DNA from: JAPPFW01 sp965200835
Lineage (GTDB): Bacteria > Actinomycetota > Acidimicrobiia > Spongiisociales > Spongiisociaceae
Reading direction: 5' to 3'
Assembly (NCBI GenBank): GCA_965200835.1
Contig: OZ241390.1
Location: 744,001 to 808,000 of the forward strand
DNA length: 64,000 nucleotides
Below the pieces are notes generated by a model. That model ran no database searches. It was not told where the DNA came from and saw only the letters and a program-made list of their open reading frames with translations. Below, one piece after another: positions 55,485 through 64,000 of the stretch (position 1 is the first letter of the stretch; each line of letters begins with the position of its first letter). A program made the position numbers and the translations under genes.

Positions 55485-57399
55485 ATGAGATGGATCTGGG
55501 AGCAGCCGGACGCCAATCGAGCCGGTGCCGCCGGCAATCTCGCCAAGCTCTTCAAGAACGAGTCGGTGAAGAATCCCGGTGTCCTGGCGATCGGCGCCCC
55601 ATCCGCCGGGGCTACCGTGCTGGCCCGAGAGATGATCCAGAACTCCTGGGATGCAGCCAACGAGCTTCGAAGTGATCTCGACAAAGAACGCGCGAGGGCC
55701 AGGCGACGAGACGGCCGTTCTGGACCATCTTCCACGATCGTGGGCCCGCCGTTCGAGATCTGTTTCGACTTTCGGACGATAAAGGGGCAGGACAAGGAGA
55801 ACCTCGTCGAGCAGTTGGCGTTGAACAACCTCGCCGCCCGTCTTAGGGGGGGGAAGCCGCTCGTGAGTCCGTCGGCCTCAGCACAATCGATTGTCTCGGC
55901 ACCCTCGGAGACCTCGAGGCCGAGCTGAGTTACCTCGTAGTAGAGGAACAGGCCGCCTGTGGCATGCACGGCCCCTGGAAGCAGGACAAGTCGAAGATGT
56001 ACCAGGCGCTCGTCTCGGTCGGGTTCACTTCTGGCGATAAAGGAAAGGGAGGTTCTTTCGGGTACGGCAAGGCTGGAATGATCCGCGGGTCCGCCATCCG
56101 GACAGTGATCGCCTACACCTGCTTCCGAGAACGGGAGGATGACCCGGGAGTGACCCGCCGCCTGCTTGGTGTCACCTACTGGGACACACACACCTTCGAG
56201 AACGAGAATTACACCCGGTTCGCTAGATTAGGCAAAGAACATGGCAACGACGTTGTAATTCCCTTTGAGAACAAGGCAGCCGATGAGATAGCAGAGCGAT
56301 TAGGGCTCCAGGTTCGTTCTCCAGACGACGATTCACAGCTGGGAACTACCATCATACTGATCGACCCCACCGTCGAACCCGAAGAATTGGTCACTGCTAT
56401 CGAGCGTTCGTGGTGGCCAGCCTTGGAAGACCGCCGGTCCCAGTTCAGTGCATATGTCAGGACCACGGCAGGTAAGACACTATATCCCAGGCCCCGCCGA
56501 GATACAGTACTCAGAACCTTCATCGAAGCCTATGAGATAGCAACCGAGCCCAAGACCAACCCAGGAGGAGACAAGAAGTCAACGCTGCGTGGTCTCGGTG
56601 AGTTGGGCTTGGTGAACGACGTTGAAGGGTGGTCATATGCGGACCAGACCGGAGAAAACACAGAGCAGAAGGTCCAGCATTGCAGCCTGGTAGCCCTTAT
56701 GCGCGATCCACGTATGGTGGTCGAGTATTCGGAGGTAGGCCGAAAGACTCCCCCATACGTACGAGGAGCCTTCGTCGCCGACCCGAAGATAAACGAGTTG
56801 CTTCGGGCCACAGAACCCAAGGGACATGATGCCTGGGACTGGAAAACCGAAGATGCTTCACCTGAGGCTAAAAGGTGGCCGAGCGGGTAAGGGACCGAAT
56901 TCGTGACGCGGTCCTACGTTACAAGAAAGAGCTGAAACCTCCACCCCGACCCGCTGAGCAGCTGAGGCTCCCTGAGTTCGAACGATTGATGGTCAAGCTC
57001 CTATCAGGTTCCCAGAAGGGCATGATCGGTCCGATCCCAACCACTCGACCTCTGAGCATACGGCCCACTACTCGGCTGGAAGCCTGCGGTCCGAAGGAAG
57101 TTCGTGTCACCGGACGGGCCGAGTTTGCCTTGAGTGAACATTTCGAGGGATCCGAAGCACAGATTGAGGTCACCATCCGATACATCTTCCTGGAAGACGA
57201 TCGGTCTGGCGATCCTGCCAAGGTCGATGTCCACCCGCCCCCGGACTTCGAAGAGACCGGGGGCAAGTACCGAGGCCTACTCCGGCGGAACGAACGGGCG
57301 ATCTTCCGATTTGTGACTCGGCCGTACCAAACCGATTGGTCAGGCCGGCTCTATACCGAGGCTGATATCGTCCGAGAGATCGGTGGTAGGCACTTATGA
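55485..57399 (+). pseudogene. GHKL (MORC/MutL-like) ATPase, reading frame broken twice
   Basis: One protein of about 637 residues in three frames. From ATG 55485 comes the N-box AREMIQNSWDAANELR. At a G8 run (55847-55854) the frame changes; with one more G it continues EAARESVGLSTIDCLGTLG and YGKAGMI in GGSFGYGKAGMIRGS, the second GHKL ATP loop. Near 56870 (run of four A) it changes again into VAERVRDRIRDAVLRYKKEL and PEFERLMVKLLSG, ending 57399. The last piece could instead be a separate gene from GTG 56875. Such ATPases occur with Vsr and Dcm in restriction-like operons. It heads the cassette to 60847. Confidence 0.7.
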
Positions 57400-58376
57400 A
57401 CCGCGAAGTCCGGGTGATACGCCCTTTCGACATCGGGGTTTCTATCGCTCAGGTCTTGGATGGTACTCGCCTACGGTTCGGAAGTGATGAATGCGGACCT
57501 AGTGGCCGTATTACAGCTAAGGATCCCGACGACTATGGACGGCGACATGCAGAGCTGATCTGGACATCGGAGTCGAACTTCAACGCCTTCCAGCAACTCC
57601 TAACCGATGGTGCCGCGGAAGCCCAGATCGATCCGGTCGCCTTGTCCTTGCTAGTCACGGCAAATACTTCTTACCTGAAGGCCAGCCAGGCCATTTTCAG
57701 TCATCCACTATCGGACCTCGAAAATCTGCCTCCACGAGTGAAGCTATCCGATCCCCGTCCAGTAGCTTTACAAACCGGATTCCATGGATCGACCATCGCC
57801 GCCTATCTGCTCCTGGCCAAAGATCTCGAACCCAGACCACTTAGCCCTTGGCGCAAAGGGACTTGGCTAGCTCGGGCCATCTTCAGGTTGTCTTCCGACT
57901 CGCCGACCAGTCTCTTCCACCCGCTCCCGCTCGACAAAGCAGAACGTGATCGCCTTAAGCTACCAAGTGGAGTCGTGCACTACTTGGAGCTGGGTGACCA
58001 TGATCCCCTCCGGCCCTATGACCACAGTGACCCACCACAATTCTGGGTAGACAAGGATCTATTGACTTTGCTCGATGCTCGTTCGCGGTCTCAACTGAGT
58101 AAGTACATACAGATTGAATTGGTCAAAGACTTCATATCTGCCATCATCGGTTCGCCTGATGTGCAGAGGGCCGACCCGGATTATTTCACCTGGGAAGACG
58201 TCGAAGGGTCTCTACTGGGGCGGATCGTCAACTTCGTAGTTGGATCCAAAGCAACCGAAGAACACCGGAATACCGTTCTGGAGTATATCAGGTCCGATCC
58301 GGCTTGGATCGTGTCACATGTTGAGAACACCATCGGCCTCCGTAAGGAATTGATCCAATCATTGAGTGAGGACTAA
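57396..58376 (+). CDS. unknown protein of the GHKL-Dcm-Vsr cassette
   Basis: 326 residues. ATG 57396 overlaps the preceding stop by four bases, and the stop lies two bases before the next start, so it is inside one operon. Mixed alpha/beta composition; conserved-looking segments are RRHAELIWTSESNFNAFQQL, FHGSTIAAYLLLAKDLEPRP and SKYIQIELVKDFISAIIG. No PD-(D/E)XK, helicase or HTH motif is visible. I do not recognise the family. Its position suggests a core function of the cassette. Confidence 0.8.
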   Translation: MNREVRVIRPFDIGVSIAQVLDGTRLRFGSDECGPSGRITAKDPDDYGRRHAELIWTSESNFNAFQQLLTDGAAEAQIDPVALSLLVTANTSYLKASQAIFSHPLSDLENLPPRVKLSDPRPVALQTGFHGSTIAAYLLLAKDLEPRPLSPWRKGTWLARAIFRLSSDSPTSLFHPLPLDKAERDRLKLPSGVVHYLELGDHDPLRPYDHSDPPQFWVDKDLLTLLDARSRSQLSKYIQIELVKDFISAIIGSPDVQRADPDYFTWEDVEGSLLGRIVNFVVGSKATEEHRNTVLEYIRSDPAWIVSHVENTIGLRKELIQSLSED

Positions 58377-58378
58377 GG

Positions 58379-59074
58379 ATGAGGTATCCGATCATCACCC
58401 AGTCCAAATGTCAGAGCCTTGCAGCACAGATGCACCAAGGACTTACTCCAGCGGTAGAACCACATGTCAAGCCACAGGGCCTAGGTCGTGATTTCGACAT
58501 GGTCCGTATGGCCGGAGTGGCAACTTACATCCACCGGAATGTCCTAGAGAGGTATCAGGTTCTGTATCATCGCGATAGAGACCGGTTGGAAGGAAGAGCC
58601 GCGCCTATCCTATTCGAAGCCTTGGAATGCGTAGATCCTGCAGTGCTCGACGATCCCGGGTTCTGGCGTTATCTGAGTTTGGCCCAGTTCTGGCCCTTGA
58701 TCGAGTGGCGGGAGGAGGGCGCATTCGAGAAGGGCAACTACCTGAAGTACGTCGACGGTAAGCGGTCCACCGAGTGTGTACTCACCCGTATGTACCTGCG
58801 AGTCCAAGCGCTGGACGGCACCGAATATGGGCATCTCGCCTGGGTCCTACCGCATGCGACCGACTTCTGGCGGAGCCACATCATCCGAGTGCGGACAGGA
58901 ACAGCCCCGCCCGTCACCAGAGCGCTGGTGAGGAGGTATCGGGACGACCGGATTCCCACGCCTGATCTCCGGGAGCTGGCCAAGCGGCTGAACCGAATTT
59001 GGACGAACGTCGTATTGAGTGTCTACGACGATGAAGATGCGAAGAGCCTCGTCAGAGAACTATGGCCGAAGTAA
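58379..59074 (+). CDS. DUF6339-like protein of the cassette
   Basis: A 231-residue protein resembling the DUF6339 family found near cytosine methylases and Vsr nucleases. Segments include WPLIEWREEGAFEKGNYLKY, CVLTRMYLRVQAL and FWRSHIIRVRTGTAPPVTRA. It is soluble and mostly helical, with no known catalytic motif. It overlaps the methylase start (59062) by 13 bases. The family name is from memory and should be checked. Confidence 0.65.
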   Translation: MRYPIITQSKCQSLAAQMHQGLTPAVEPHVKPQGLGRDFDMVRMAGVATYIHRNVLERYQVLYHRDRDRLEGRAAPILFEALECVDPAVLDDPGFWRYLSLAQFWPLIEWREEGAFEKGNYLKYVDGKRSTECVLTRMYLRVQALDGTEYGHLAWVLPHATDFWRSHIIRVRTGTAPPVTRALVRRYRDDRIPTPDLRELAKRLNRIWTNVVLSVYDDEDAKSLVRELWPK

Positions 59075-60381
59075 CCGAGCGTTTCCGCGCCGATGGCTAC
59101 CGGCTGATCCGCCTGTTGGGTGTGGATGACGTAGTTCTGCGATCGTGGGTAGAACTCGATTCACCCCAGCCTCCTGGGAGTCTCAAGGGTGCTTGGTGGA
59201 AGTCCTATATACGAGGCGGGATCCCTTCCTTGGCCAGAGAACCTGAAAGCACATTGAAGGTAGTGGACCTGTTCAGCGGTGCGGGCGGTCTGGCCCTGGG
59301 GGTCCGGCAGCTGGCCGCCGAATGGGGGCGGCCGGTGGTGACCGAGCTCATCGTCGACCGGGACGATGACGCTAACGCCGTCTATATGACCAATCACGAT
59401 ACACGGCTCCGCTCGGAAGCTTCTGTTCGCTCCCTCGTGGATTATCGCCTCCGGGGCTGGGAAAGAGACACCGCTTTCGTGTACCCGCCTGATGTGCTGG
59501 ACAGCAATATCGCCGAAGCAGCCCACGAAGCTGATCTTCTCATCGCAGGCCCACCTTGCCAGGGTAACTCCAATCTCAACAACCGATCCCGTCGTGATGA
59601 CAGGCGGAACGACCTCTATCTGACCGTCCCGGCCTTTGCCATAGCGGTCGGAGCTCGGAACGTCATCATCGAGAACGTTCCAGGCGTGCTACATGACCGA
59701 TCACGGGTGGTCCAGACTGCCGAGCAGCTGTTCGAATCCTCCGGGTATCGAGTGACCTCCGGCGTGCTCGCTGCTCACGAACTCGGGTGGCCACAGACCC
59801 GGCGCAGGTTCTTCATGGTCGCATGTCGGGACCACCGCCCGATCCCTTTGGACGCGGTAGCAAGCGGGATGGCCGACCAGCCGCGGTCGGTCACATGGGC
59901 AATCGGCAACTTAACATCCAACGGTGCCTGTGACATATTGGATCAGCCGACCGAGCACAGCTCCGAGAACCAAGCGCGCATCGACTGGTTGTTCAACCAC
60001 GACGCCTTCGACTTGCCGTTGTCCGAGCGCCCAGTATGTCACCAGGCGGGCACCACCTATCGGTCCGTCTATGGCCGCATGGCACCGGGCAAGCCGGCAC
60101 CCACGATAACGACTGGGTTCATGTCGCCAGGCCGGGGCCGATTCATCCATCCGACTAGACGGCGGACCCTCACAGCCCGCGAGGCCGCCGTCCTGCAAGG
60201 CTTCCCATACAACTACCGGTTCGTAACCGATCCGAAACGGCCACCTACTCGTGCCCAACTCGCCAAGTGGATCGGGGACGCGGTACCGATGCCGCTCGGT
60301 TACGCAGCCACCTTGTCCGCCCTCGGACCCGAGATCGGTCCCGCTTCCCACCCGGTAGACCCCCACAATGACCAGGGTTGA
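59062..60381 (+). CDS. dcm: DNA (cytosine-5) methyltransferase
   Basis: A 439-residue 5-methylcytosine methylase with all motifs: I VVDLFSGAGGLALG (about 67-80), IV AGPPCQGNSNLN with catalytic Cys166, VI IENVPG, VIII PQTRRRFFMVACR, IX TAREAAVLQGFP and X IGDAVP. A 65-residue N-terminal extension precedes motif I. The target sequence is unknown. It overlaps its two neighbours, so translation is coupled with the DUF6339-like protein and Vsr. Confidence 0.93.
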   Translation: MAEVTERFRADGYRLIRLLGVDDVVLRSWVELDSPQPPGSLKGAWWKSYIRGGIPSLAREPESTLKVVDLFSGAGGLALGVRQLAAEWGRPVVTELIVDRDDDANAVYMTNHDTRLRSEASVRSLVDYRLRGWERDTAFVYPPDVLDSNIAEAAHEADLLIAGPPCQGNSNLNNRSRRDDRRNDLYLTVPAFAIAVGARNVIIENVPGVLHDRSRVVQTAEQLFESSGYRVTSGVLAAHELGWPQTRRRFFMVACRDHRPIPLDAVASGMADQPRSVTWAIGNLTSNGACDILDQPTEHSSENQARIDWLFNHDAFDLPLSERPVCHQAGTTYRSVYGRMAPGKPAPTITTGFMSPGRGRFIHPTRRRTLTAREAAVLQGFPYNYRFVTDPKRPPTRAQLAKWIGDAVPMPLGYAATLSALGPEIGPASHPVDPHNDQG

Positions 60382-60847
60382 CAAATCAGCATCCTCGGCG
60401 AGCAGCGAGTCGGTCCGCCGACGAATGATCAACACACCCCGGCGGGATTCTCCGTTGGAGATGCGGGTACGCCGGATGCTCCATGCCCGGGGACTTCGTT
60501 ACCGAGTCGACAGGCCAATCCCCGGAGTGACGCGCTCGAGACCCGACATAGTTTTCCCTACCGAGCGGGTGGCCGTATACCTGGATGGCTGCTTCTGGCA
60601 CTCCTGCCCCATCCACGGCACAGTTCCATCTAAGAGCAGGGAGTGGTGGGTGGCGAAGCTCGAAGCCAATGCCGACCGGGATCGCCGCCATGACCGGGAA
60701 CGGGAATCGGCCGGTTGGTTGGTAGCCAGATTCTGGGAACACGAAGAAACCCGCGACATCGTCGACACGATCCAGGACCTAGTATCCGCTCGCCGAATCG
60801 ACCCTGCCTTCAAGAGAGAGCCGGTGGTCACGCCCGACAGATCGTAG
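60368..60847 (+). CDS. vsr: very short patch repair endonuclease
   Basis: 159 residues, overlapping dcm by 14 bases. Vsr nicks beside T:G mismatches left by deamination of 5-methylcytosine. Visible are SPLEMRVRRMLHARGLRYR, the catalytic Asp in RPDIVFPTERVAVYLDGCFW (about 60) and HSCPIHG that helps bind zinc. The last gene of the cassette, followed convergently by the S9 peptidase. Some Vsr-like proteins act as the restriction nuclease of their operon, which is possible here because no other nuclease is seen. Confidence 0.93.
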   Translation: MTRVDKSASSASSESVRRRMINTPRRDSPLEMRVRRMLHARGLRYRVDRPIPGVTRSRPDIVFPTERVAVYLDGCFWHSCPIHGTVPSKSREWWVAKLEANADRDRRHDRERESAGWLVARFWEHEETRDIVDTIQDLVSARRIDPAFKREPVVTPDRS

Positions 60848-60876
60848 AGGTGGTCGGCGGTACCTCTTCCGAACCG

Positions 60877-62784
60877 TTACTGCCTGAGGTAGCGCCCGTG
60901 CCAGTCGAGGATGTACTCGAAGCGCTCCACCCGGTGGCGGGGCGCTCCGCTGCGGCTCAGCTCGTGACCCTCGTCGGGGAAACGGATCATCTCCACGTCG
61001 ATGCCTTGGCGGAGGAGGGCAGTGAAGATCTGCTCGCCCTGGCCGATCGGACACCGCAGGTCACTCTCGGAGTGAATGACCAGCGTGGGGGTAGTGATCC
61101 GGGAGGCGGTAGCTATCGGACTGGCCTTCCACAGGGCATCATGGTCCTGGGCAGTGGCCGGGTGGAGGTATAGGCCGGGGAAGTCACGGTCGATGTCCGA
61201 GGTTCCTCCGAACGACTCCCAATCGATGAGGGCCCGCTCCACCACCGCCGAGCGGTAACGGTGGTCGCGGGCGATGATCCAGGCGGTCAGGAATCCTCCG
61301 TACGAGCCTCCCATGATGCCTACCCGCTCGGCATCCAGGTGCTGGTCCCGTTGCAGGGCGTGGTCTACTACCGCGGTTACATCCTCGATGTCGACCTTCC
61401 CCCAGCCTTCGCCGACCACCGCCCGGAGCCAGTCGTGGCCCCGGCCTTCCGACCCTCGCGGGTTGCACGCCACCACCGCGTACCCGGCCGAGGCGTACAT
61501 CTGGAACTCGTCGAAGAAGTAGTAGCCGTACTCGAAGGCCGGACCGCCGTGGATGTTGAGCAGCACCGGGAAGGGACCCTCACCCTCGGGTAAGTAAATC
61601 CAGGCGTCCACTTCGGTACCCGGAGCGCTCTCGACCGAGAAGGACACGGGAGACACCAGCTCTCCGCTGGCTCGAATCTCCTGGTTGAAGTCGGTGAGCC
61701 TGCGTTCCTCACCTCCCTCGGTCAGCTCGTACAGCTCGCCGGGACAGGTGGGGCTGTTGGCGGTGAAGGCCAACCGTCCGGACGCGGATCGCGATAGACC
61801 GGTGATATAGCGGTCACCGCCCAACACCTCCCGTACCGCACCGTCGGTGCCGAAAGCCATCACCGGGGCCCGTCCCCGGTCCACCATCCCGGCCAGGAAG
61901 CCCTCTTGGTGCCAGATCGGTCGCTCGCCGGAGGAGACCAGGCTGTCGACACTCCGGTCCACCTGCCCGGTCAAGTTCACGGGAGGATCGTCCAGCCGCC
62001 ACAATGCGGTGACGTAGGGATAGTCGGGGGTGGGACTTCCGATGCCATGCAGGTTGCCCTCGGGGTCGTAGTCGACCGCCCAGAAGCCGGACCGCCAGGC
62101 ACGCACCGTCTCGGCGCCACCGTCTATCTCGATCTCCACCACCTCGTCGCCCAGCTCGAGCCGTCTCGGATTGTTTCGACTGGTGATCATGGCCAACCTG
62201 GAGCCATCCGGCGACCACACCAGGCCTGACTCTCCCTCGTCACCGGAGCCCACTCGGATGGGCTCGGTGTCGCCGGCGGGATCGACCAGGTACGCGTAGC
62301 TCCGGCGGTCGTGCAACCAGCCCTCGTTGTCGAAGCGGGCGTGGAACCCGGTGACCCGGCGCGGGCGGCGGGCTCGTTCCTCTTCATCGAGGCCTGCCCA
62401 CTCCCCGTGCCAGCCCGTGGCGAGCACGAGTATCGACCGGCCGTCGGGCGACCAGGCAAGTTCCCCTACCCCGAGCTCGAAGGAGGTGACCATCCGGGCC
62501 TCCCCCCCGCCGGAGGGCATGATCGCCAGCTGCGGCAGGTCCTTTGTGCCGGGGCCCTTCCTCAGAAACGCCAGGGAGCTACCGTCCGGTGACCAGCGGG
62601 GGGATGAATCACTGTCTCCGTAGGTCAACCGGCTCAAACTATCGTCGTCCCAGAGCCAAAGCGACGATCGGTACTTGTCCTGGTCGAGATCGATGCTGGT
62701 TACGGTGAATACGATACGGCGGCCGTCCGGGTGCAGCTGCGGGTCGGCTACCGACTTGATGAGGGCGATGTCACGAGGTTGCAT
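60877..62784 (-). CDS. S9-family (acylaminoacyl-type) peptidase
   Basis: A 635-residue prolyl-oligopeptidase-family enzyme. The first 370 residues are a seven-bladed propeller with WSPDGS and WSPDGR repeats. The hydrolase domain has the nucleophile in GIMGGSYGGFLTAW, the Asp in IHSESDLRCPIGQG and the His in FPDEGHELSRSG. It lacks a signal peptide, so it is cytosolic, cleaving short peptides or acyl amino acids. Frame intact. Confidence 0.92.
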   Translation of the reverse strand: MQPRDIALIKSVADPQLHPDGRRIVFTVTSIDLDQDKYRSSLWLWDDDSLSRLTYGDSDSSPRWSPDGSSLAFLRKGPGTKDLPQLAIMPSGGGEARMVTSFELGVGELAWSPDGRSILVLATGWHGEWAGLDEEERARRPRRVTGFHARFDNEGWLHDRRSYAYLVDPAGDTEPIRVGSGDEGESGLVWSPDGSRLAMITSRNNPRRLELGDEVVEIEIDGGAETVRAWRSGFWAVDYDPEGNLHGIGSPTPDYPYVTALWRLDDPPVNLTGQVDRSVDSLVSSGERPIWHQEGFLAGMVDRGRAPVMAFGTDGAVREVLGGDRYITGLSRSASGRLAFTANSPTCPGELYELTEGGEERRLTDFNQEIRASGELVSPVSFSVESAPGTEVDAWIYLPEGEGPFPVLLNIHGGPAFEYGYYFFDEFQMYASAGYAVVACNPRGSEGRGHDWLRAVVGEGWGKVDIEDVTAVVDHALQRDQHLDAERVGIMGGSYGGFLTAWIIARDHRYRSAVVERALIDWESFGGTSDIDRDFPGLYLHPATAQDHDALWKASPIATASRITTPTLVIHSESDLRCPIGQGEQIFTALLRQGIDVEMIRFPDEGHELSRSGAPRHRVERFEYILDWHGRYLRQ

Positions 62785-62870
62785 GACTCGGAGGCTAACC
62801 CCGCTGGCTGGTTAACTCACGGGCGGCCGGCTGGTACTGCGACTACCAGCCCCTGGCTAGCCTCACCAGA

Positions 62871-63326
62871 ATGGCCAGACTCCTCGCATCATGGTTCGGG
62901 TGCGGCTTGATACTTCGCCGATTGCGGGGCGCGGACGCGGGATCCGGAACGGTGGGCGGACTGGCAGCTCTGGTACCGGCGCTGCTGCTGGGCCAGCTGG
63001 GTTGGTGGGTGCAGCTCGGGGCGGCCATCGCGGTGATCGCCATCTCGATATGGGCCAGCTGGCAGTTCTCCGACGATGGTGACCCTGGCTGGGTAGTAGT
63101 GGACGAAGCCGCCGGCACCTTCCTGTCGACCATCGGCGTGTCGATAGCGCCGGCCCTGATCGGGTTCGCCGTGTTCCGGACTGCTGACATCACGAAGAGG
63201 TTCCCGCTCGTCAGGCGGGCGGAAAACCTCCCGGGTGGTCTGGGGATCACTGCCGATGACGTAGTAGCCGGACTGTGGGGTCTGGCCGCCGCCTGGATCG
63301 CCCAGGCGATCCTCGTGGGGAGTTGA
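62871..63326 (+). CDS. pgpA: phosphatidylglycerophosphatase A
   Basis: A 151-residue membrane phosphatase that makes phosphatidylglycerol from its phosphate. It has SWFGCGLI, GSGTVGGLAAL, the acidic WVVVDEAAGTFL block and FPLVRRAENLPGGLGITADD followed by VVAGL. About four membrane helices. Divergent from the S9 peptidase, 86 bases apart. Confidence 0.9.
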   Translation: MARLLASWFGCGLILRRLRGADAGSGTVGGLAALVPALLLGQLGWWVQLGAAIAVIAISIWASWQFSDDGDPGWVVVDEAAGTFLSTIGVSIAPALIGFAVFRTADITKRFPLVRRAENLPGGLGITADDVVAGLWGLAAAWIAQAILVGS

Positions 63327-63344
63327 GGGTCCCGATCCGACCGG

Positions 63345-63500
63345 CTACAACCCCCAACCGCTCGGCGTGCCGAAGTACCACCACCAGGCTCCCGCCCCCA
63401 GGAGACCGGCGTAGAAGGCCAGCTTGATAAACTTGCGCATCAACCACCAGACCACCAACACGCTGGCGCATATGGCTACGGCCAATACCACCTCGGTCAT
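63345..63500 (-). CDS. small membrane protein
   Basis: 51 residues from ATG 63500, selected over longer frames because AGGAGG lies five bases before it. One or two hydrophobic helices (VVLAVAICASVLVVWWLM and KLAFYAGLLGAGAWWWYF) separated by RKFI. Family not recognised. Convergent with pgpA. Confidence 0.5.
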   Translation of the reverse strand: MTEVVLAVAICASVLVVWWLMRKFIKLAFYAGLLGAGAWWWYFGTPSGWGL

Positions 63501-64000
63501 GGAGTCCTCCTGGCGTCCTTCTGGGAATACACGATAACGTCTCAGCCACCGCGCGAGGCGCATTAGGAGTAGCCCCCCTTGATTACTGCACGGAGGCGCT
63601 AAAGGTGATACAGCCCCCATGGCATATTGGACGGTGCCAAACACCCGGCGAACTCGGATTTAGATCAAGCGGCTGCTAAGTCAGTGCCTGGGAGGGTCCG
63701 ATATGACCCTAATGCGGTGTCTGAACCGTAACTTACGCATAGGGGCCCTGGTGAACCACCGGAACCGAACGCGTTGACCACTCCGTCCGGTCGTTGCTCG
63801 GTGCCCCGCCGCACCATGCGCCGGCCGATCACGTCGGTCGCGCTGTTGAGGAAGACCGAGCCTGCAAGGTCAGACCCACTTCAAGAGCCGCCCGAGCGGC
63901 TGCGGTTACGCCCACTTGCACGGTGAACTTCAGAGCCTCGTCGCCGTCCGTGTCTCGGGCGACGTGCCGCCAGGTGGCGCGCTCAATTACGCCGCCGGGG
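63501..64000. other. 500-base end region with no supported gene
   Basis: No complete gene is seen. On the minus strand an open frame runs in from the window edge and stops near 63842 (about 50 codons, TDGDEALKFTVQVGVTAAAR). It may be the end of a gene beyond the window, but nothing identifies it. There is no terminator-like stem of note. Confidence 0.3.

Noticed and set aside
55325..56191. A 288-codon minus-strand frame in the ATPase
   Set aside because: Opposes well-supported GHKL motifs and shows no domain of its own.
63842..64000. Partial minus-strand gene at the window end
   Set aside because: About 50 open codons at high GC are common by chance and nothing in the translation is recognisable.

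Overview
The window is about 62-64% GC and reads as a chromosomal segment of an actinobacterium, most likely Acidimicrobiia or a close relative. This rests on overall gene style rather than a marker gene: a Nudix-phosphoglycerate-mutase MutT1 fusion, an F420-type (deazaflavin) oxidoreductase, Thr-rich lipoprotein linkers, a DUF3179 lipoprotein, and an rpsF-ssb-rpsR-rplI-dnaB cluster. The taxonomic call is inference.

Layout. 0-5 kb: a structured stretch with a terminator and an orphan operator-like palindrome, a cysteine/cystathionine synthase-like enzyme, a YyaL-type thioredoxin-fold protein and a primary-type sigma factor. 5.1-6.1 kb: a ruined VapBC45-type toxin-antitoxin pair. 6.4-21 kb: lipoproteins, MutT1-like, LOG-like, DM13, a fused branched-chain 2-oxoacid dehydrogenase E1, HisC, an MMPL transporter, a methyltransferase, a broken VWA lipoprotein and YqgE. 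21.3-29.8 kb: a type I-U (I-G) CRISPR-Cas locus ending in a one-spacer array. 30-43.4 kb: carbonic anhydrase, choline-sulfatase-like enzyme, ProA, MaoC, AlaX, MscS, GPP34, glutaminyl cyclase, SLH protein and the rpsF-to-dnaB cluster. 43.4-46.4 kb: a Rieske oxygenase, an IS3 transposase relic, tRNA-Glu and a broken membrane protein. 46.6-55.3 kb: a deazaflavin oxidoreductase, a broken class V aminotransferase, Fic, a ruined FitAB-like pair, GltX, an FAH-family hydrolase, IlvE and a sulfite-oxidase-like protein with a frameshift. 55.5-60.8 kb: a DNA-modification/defence cassette (GHKL ATPase, unknown 326-aa protein, DUF6339-like protein, Dcm, Vsr). The end holds an S9 peptidase and PgpA.

Main observation. 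Mobile, defence and accessory genes here are decaying while housekeeping genes look intact. In the CRISPR locus csb1 has an in-frame TAA, csb2 a frameshift and a TAG, cas3 has lost the DExH block of its helicase, and cas4-cas1 is frameshifted; only one spacer remains. Both toxin-antitoxin modules, a VWA lipoprotein, a membrane protein, an aminotransferase and the GHKL ATPase also carry lesions. Several single-base indels lie in homopolymers and could be sequencing errors. The in-frame stops, the in-frame cas3 deletion and the restriction of lesions to accessory genes argue for real erosion.

The GHKL-unknown-DUF6339-Dcm-Vsr cassette is the best candidate for a poorly described system. Its ATPase reading frame is set by a run of eight G, which could be a phase-variation switch or a read error.
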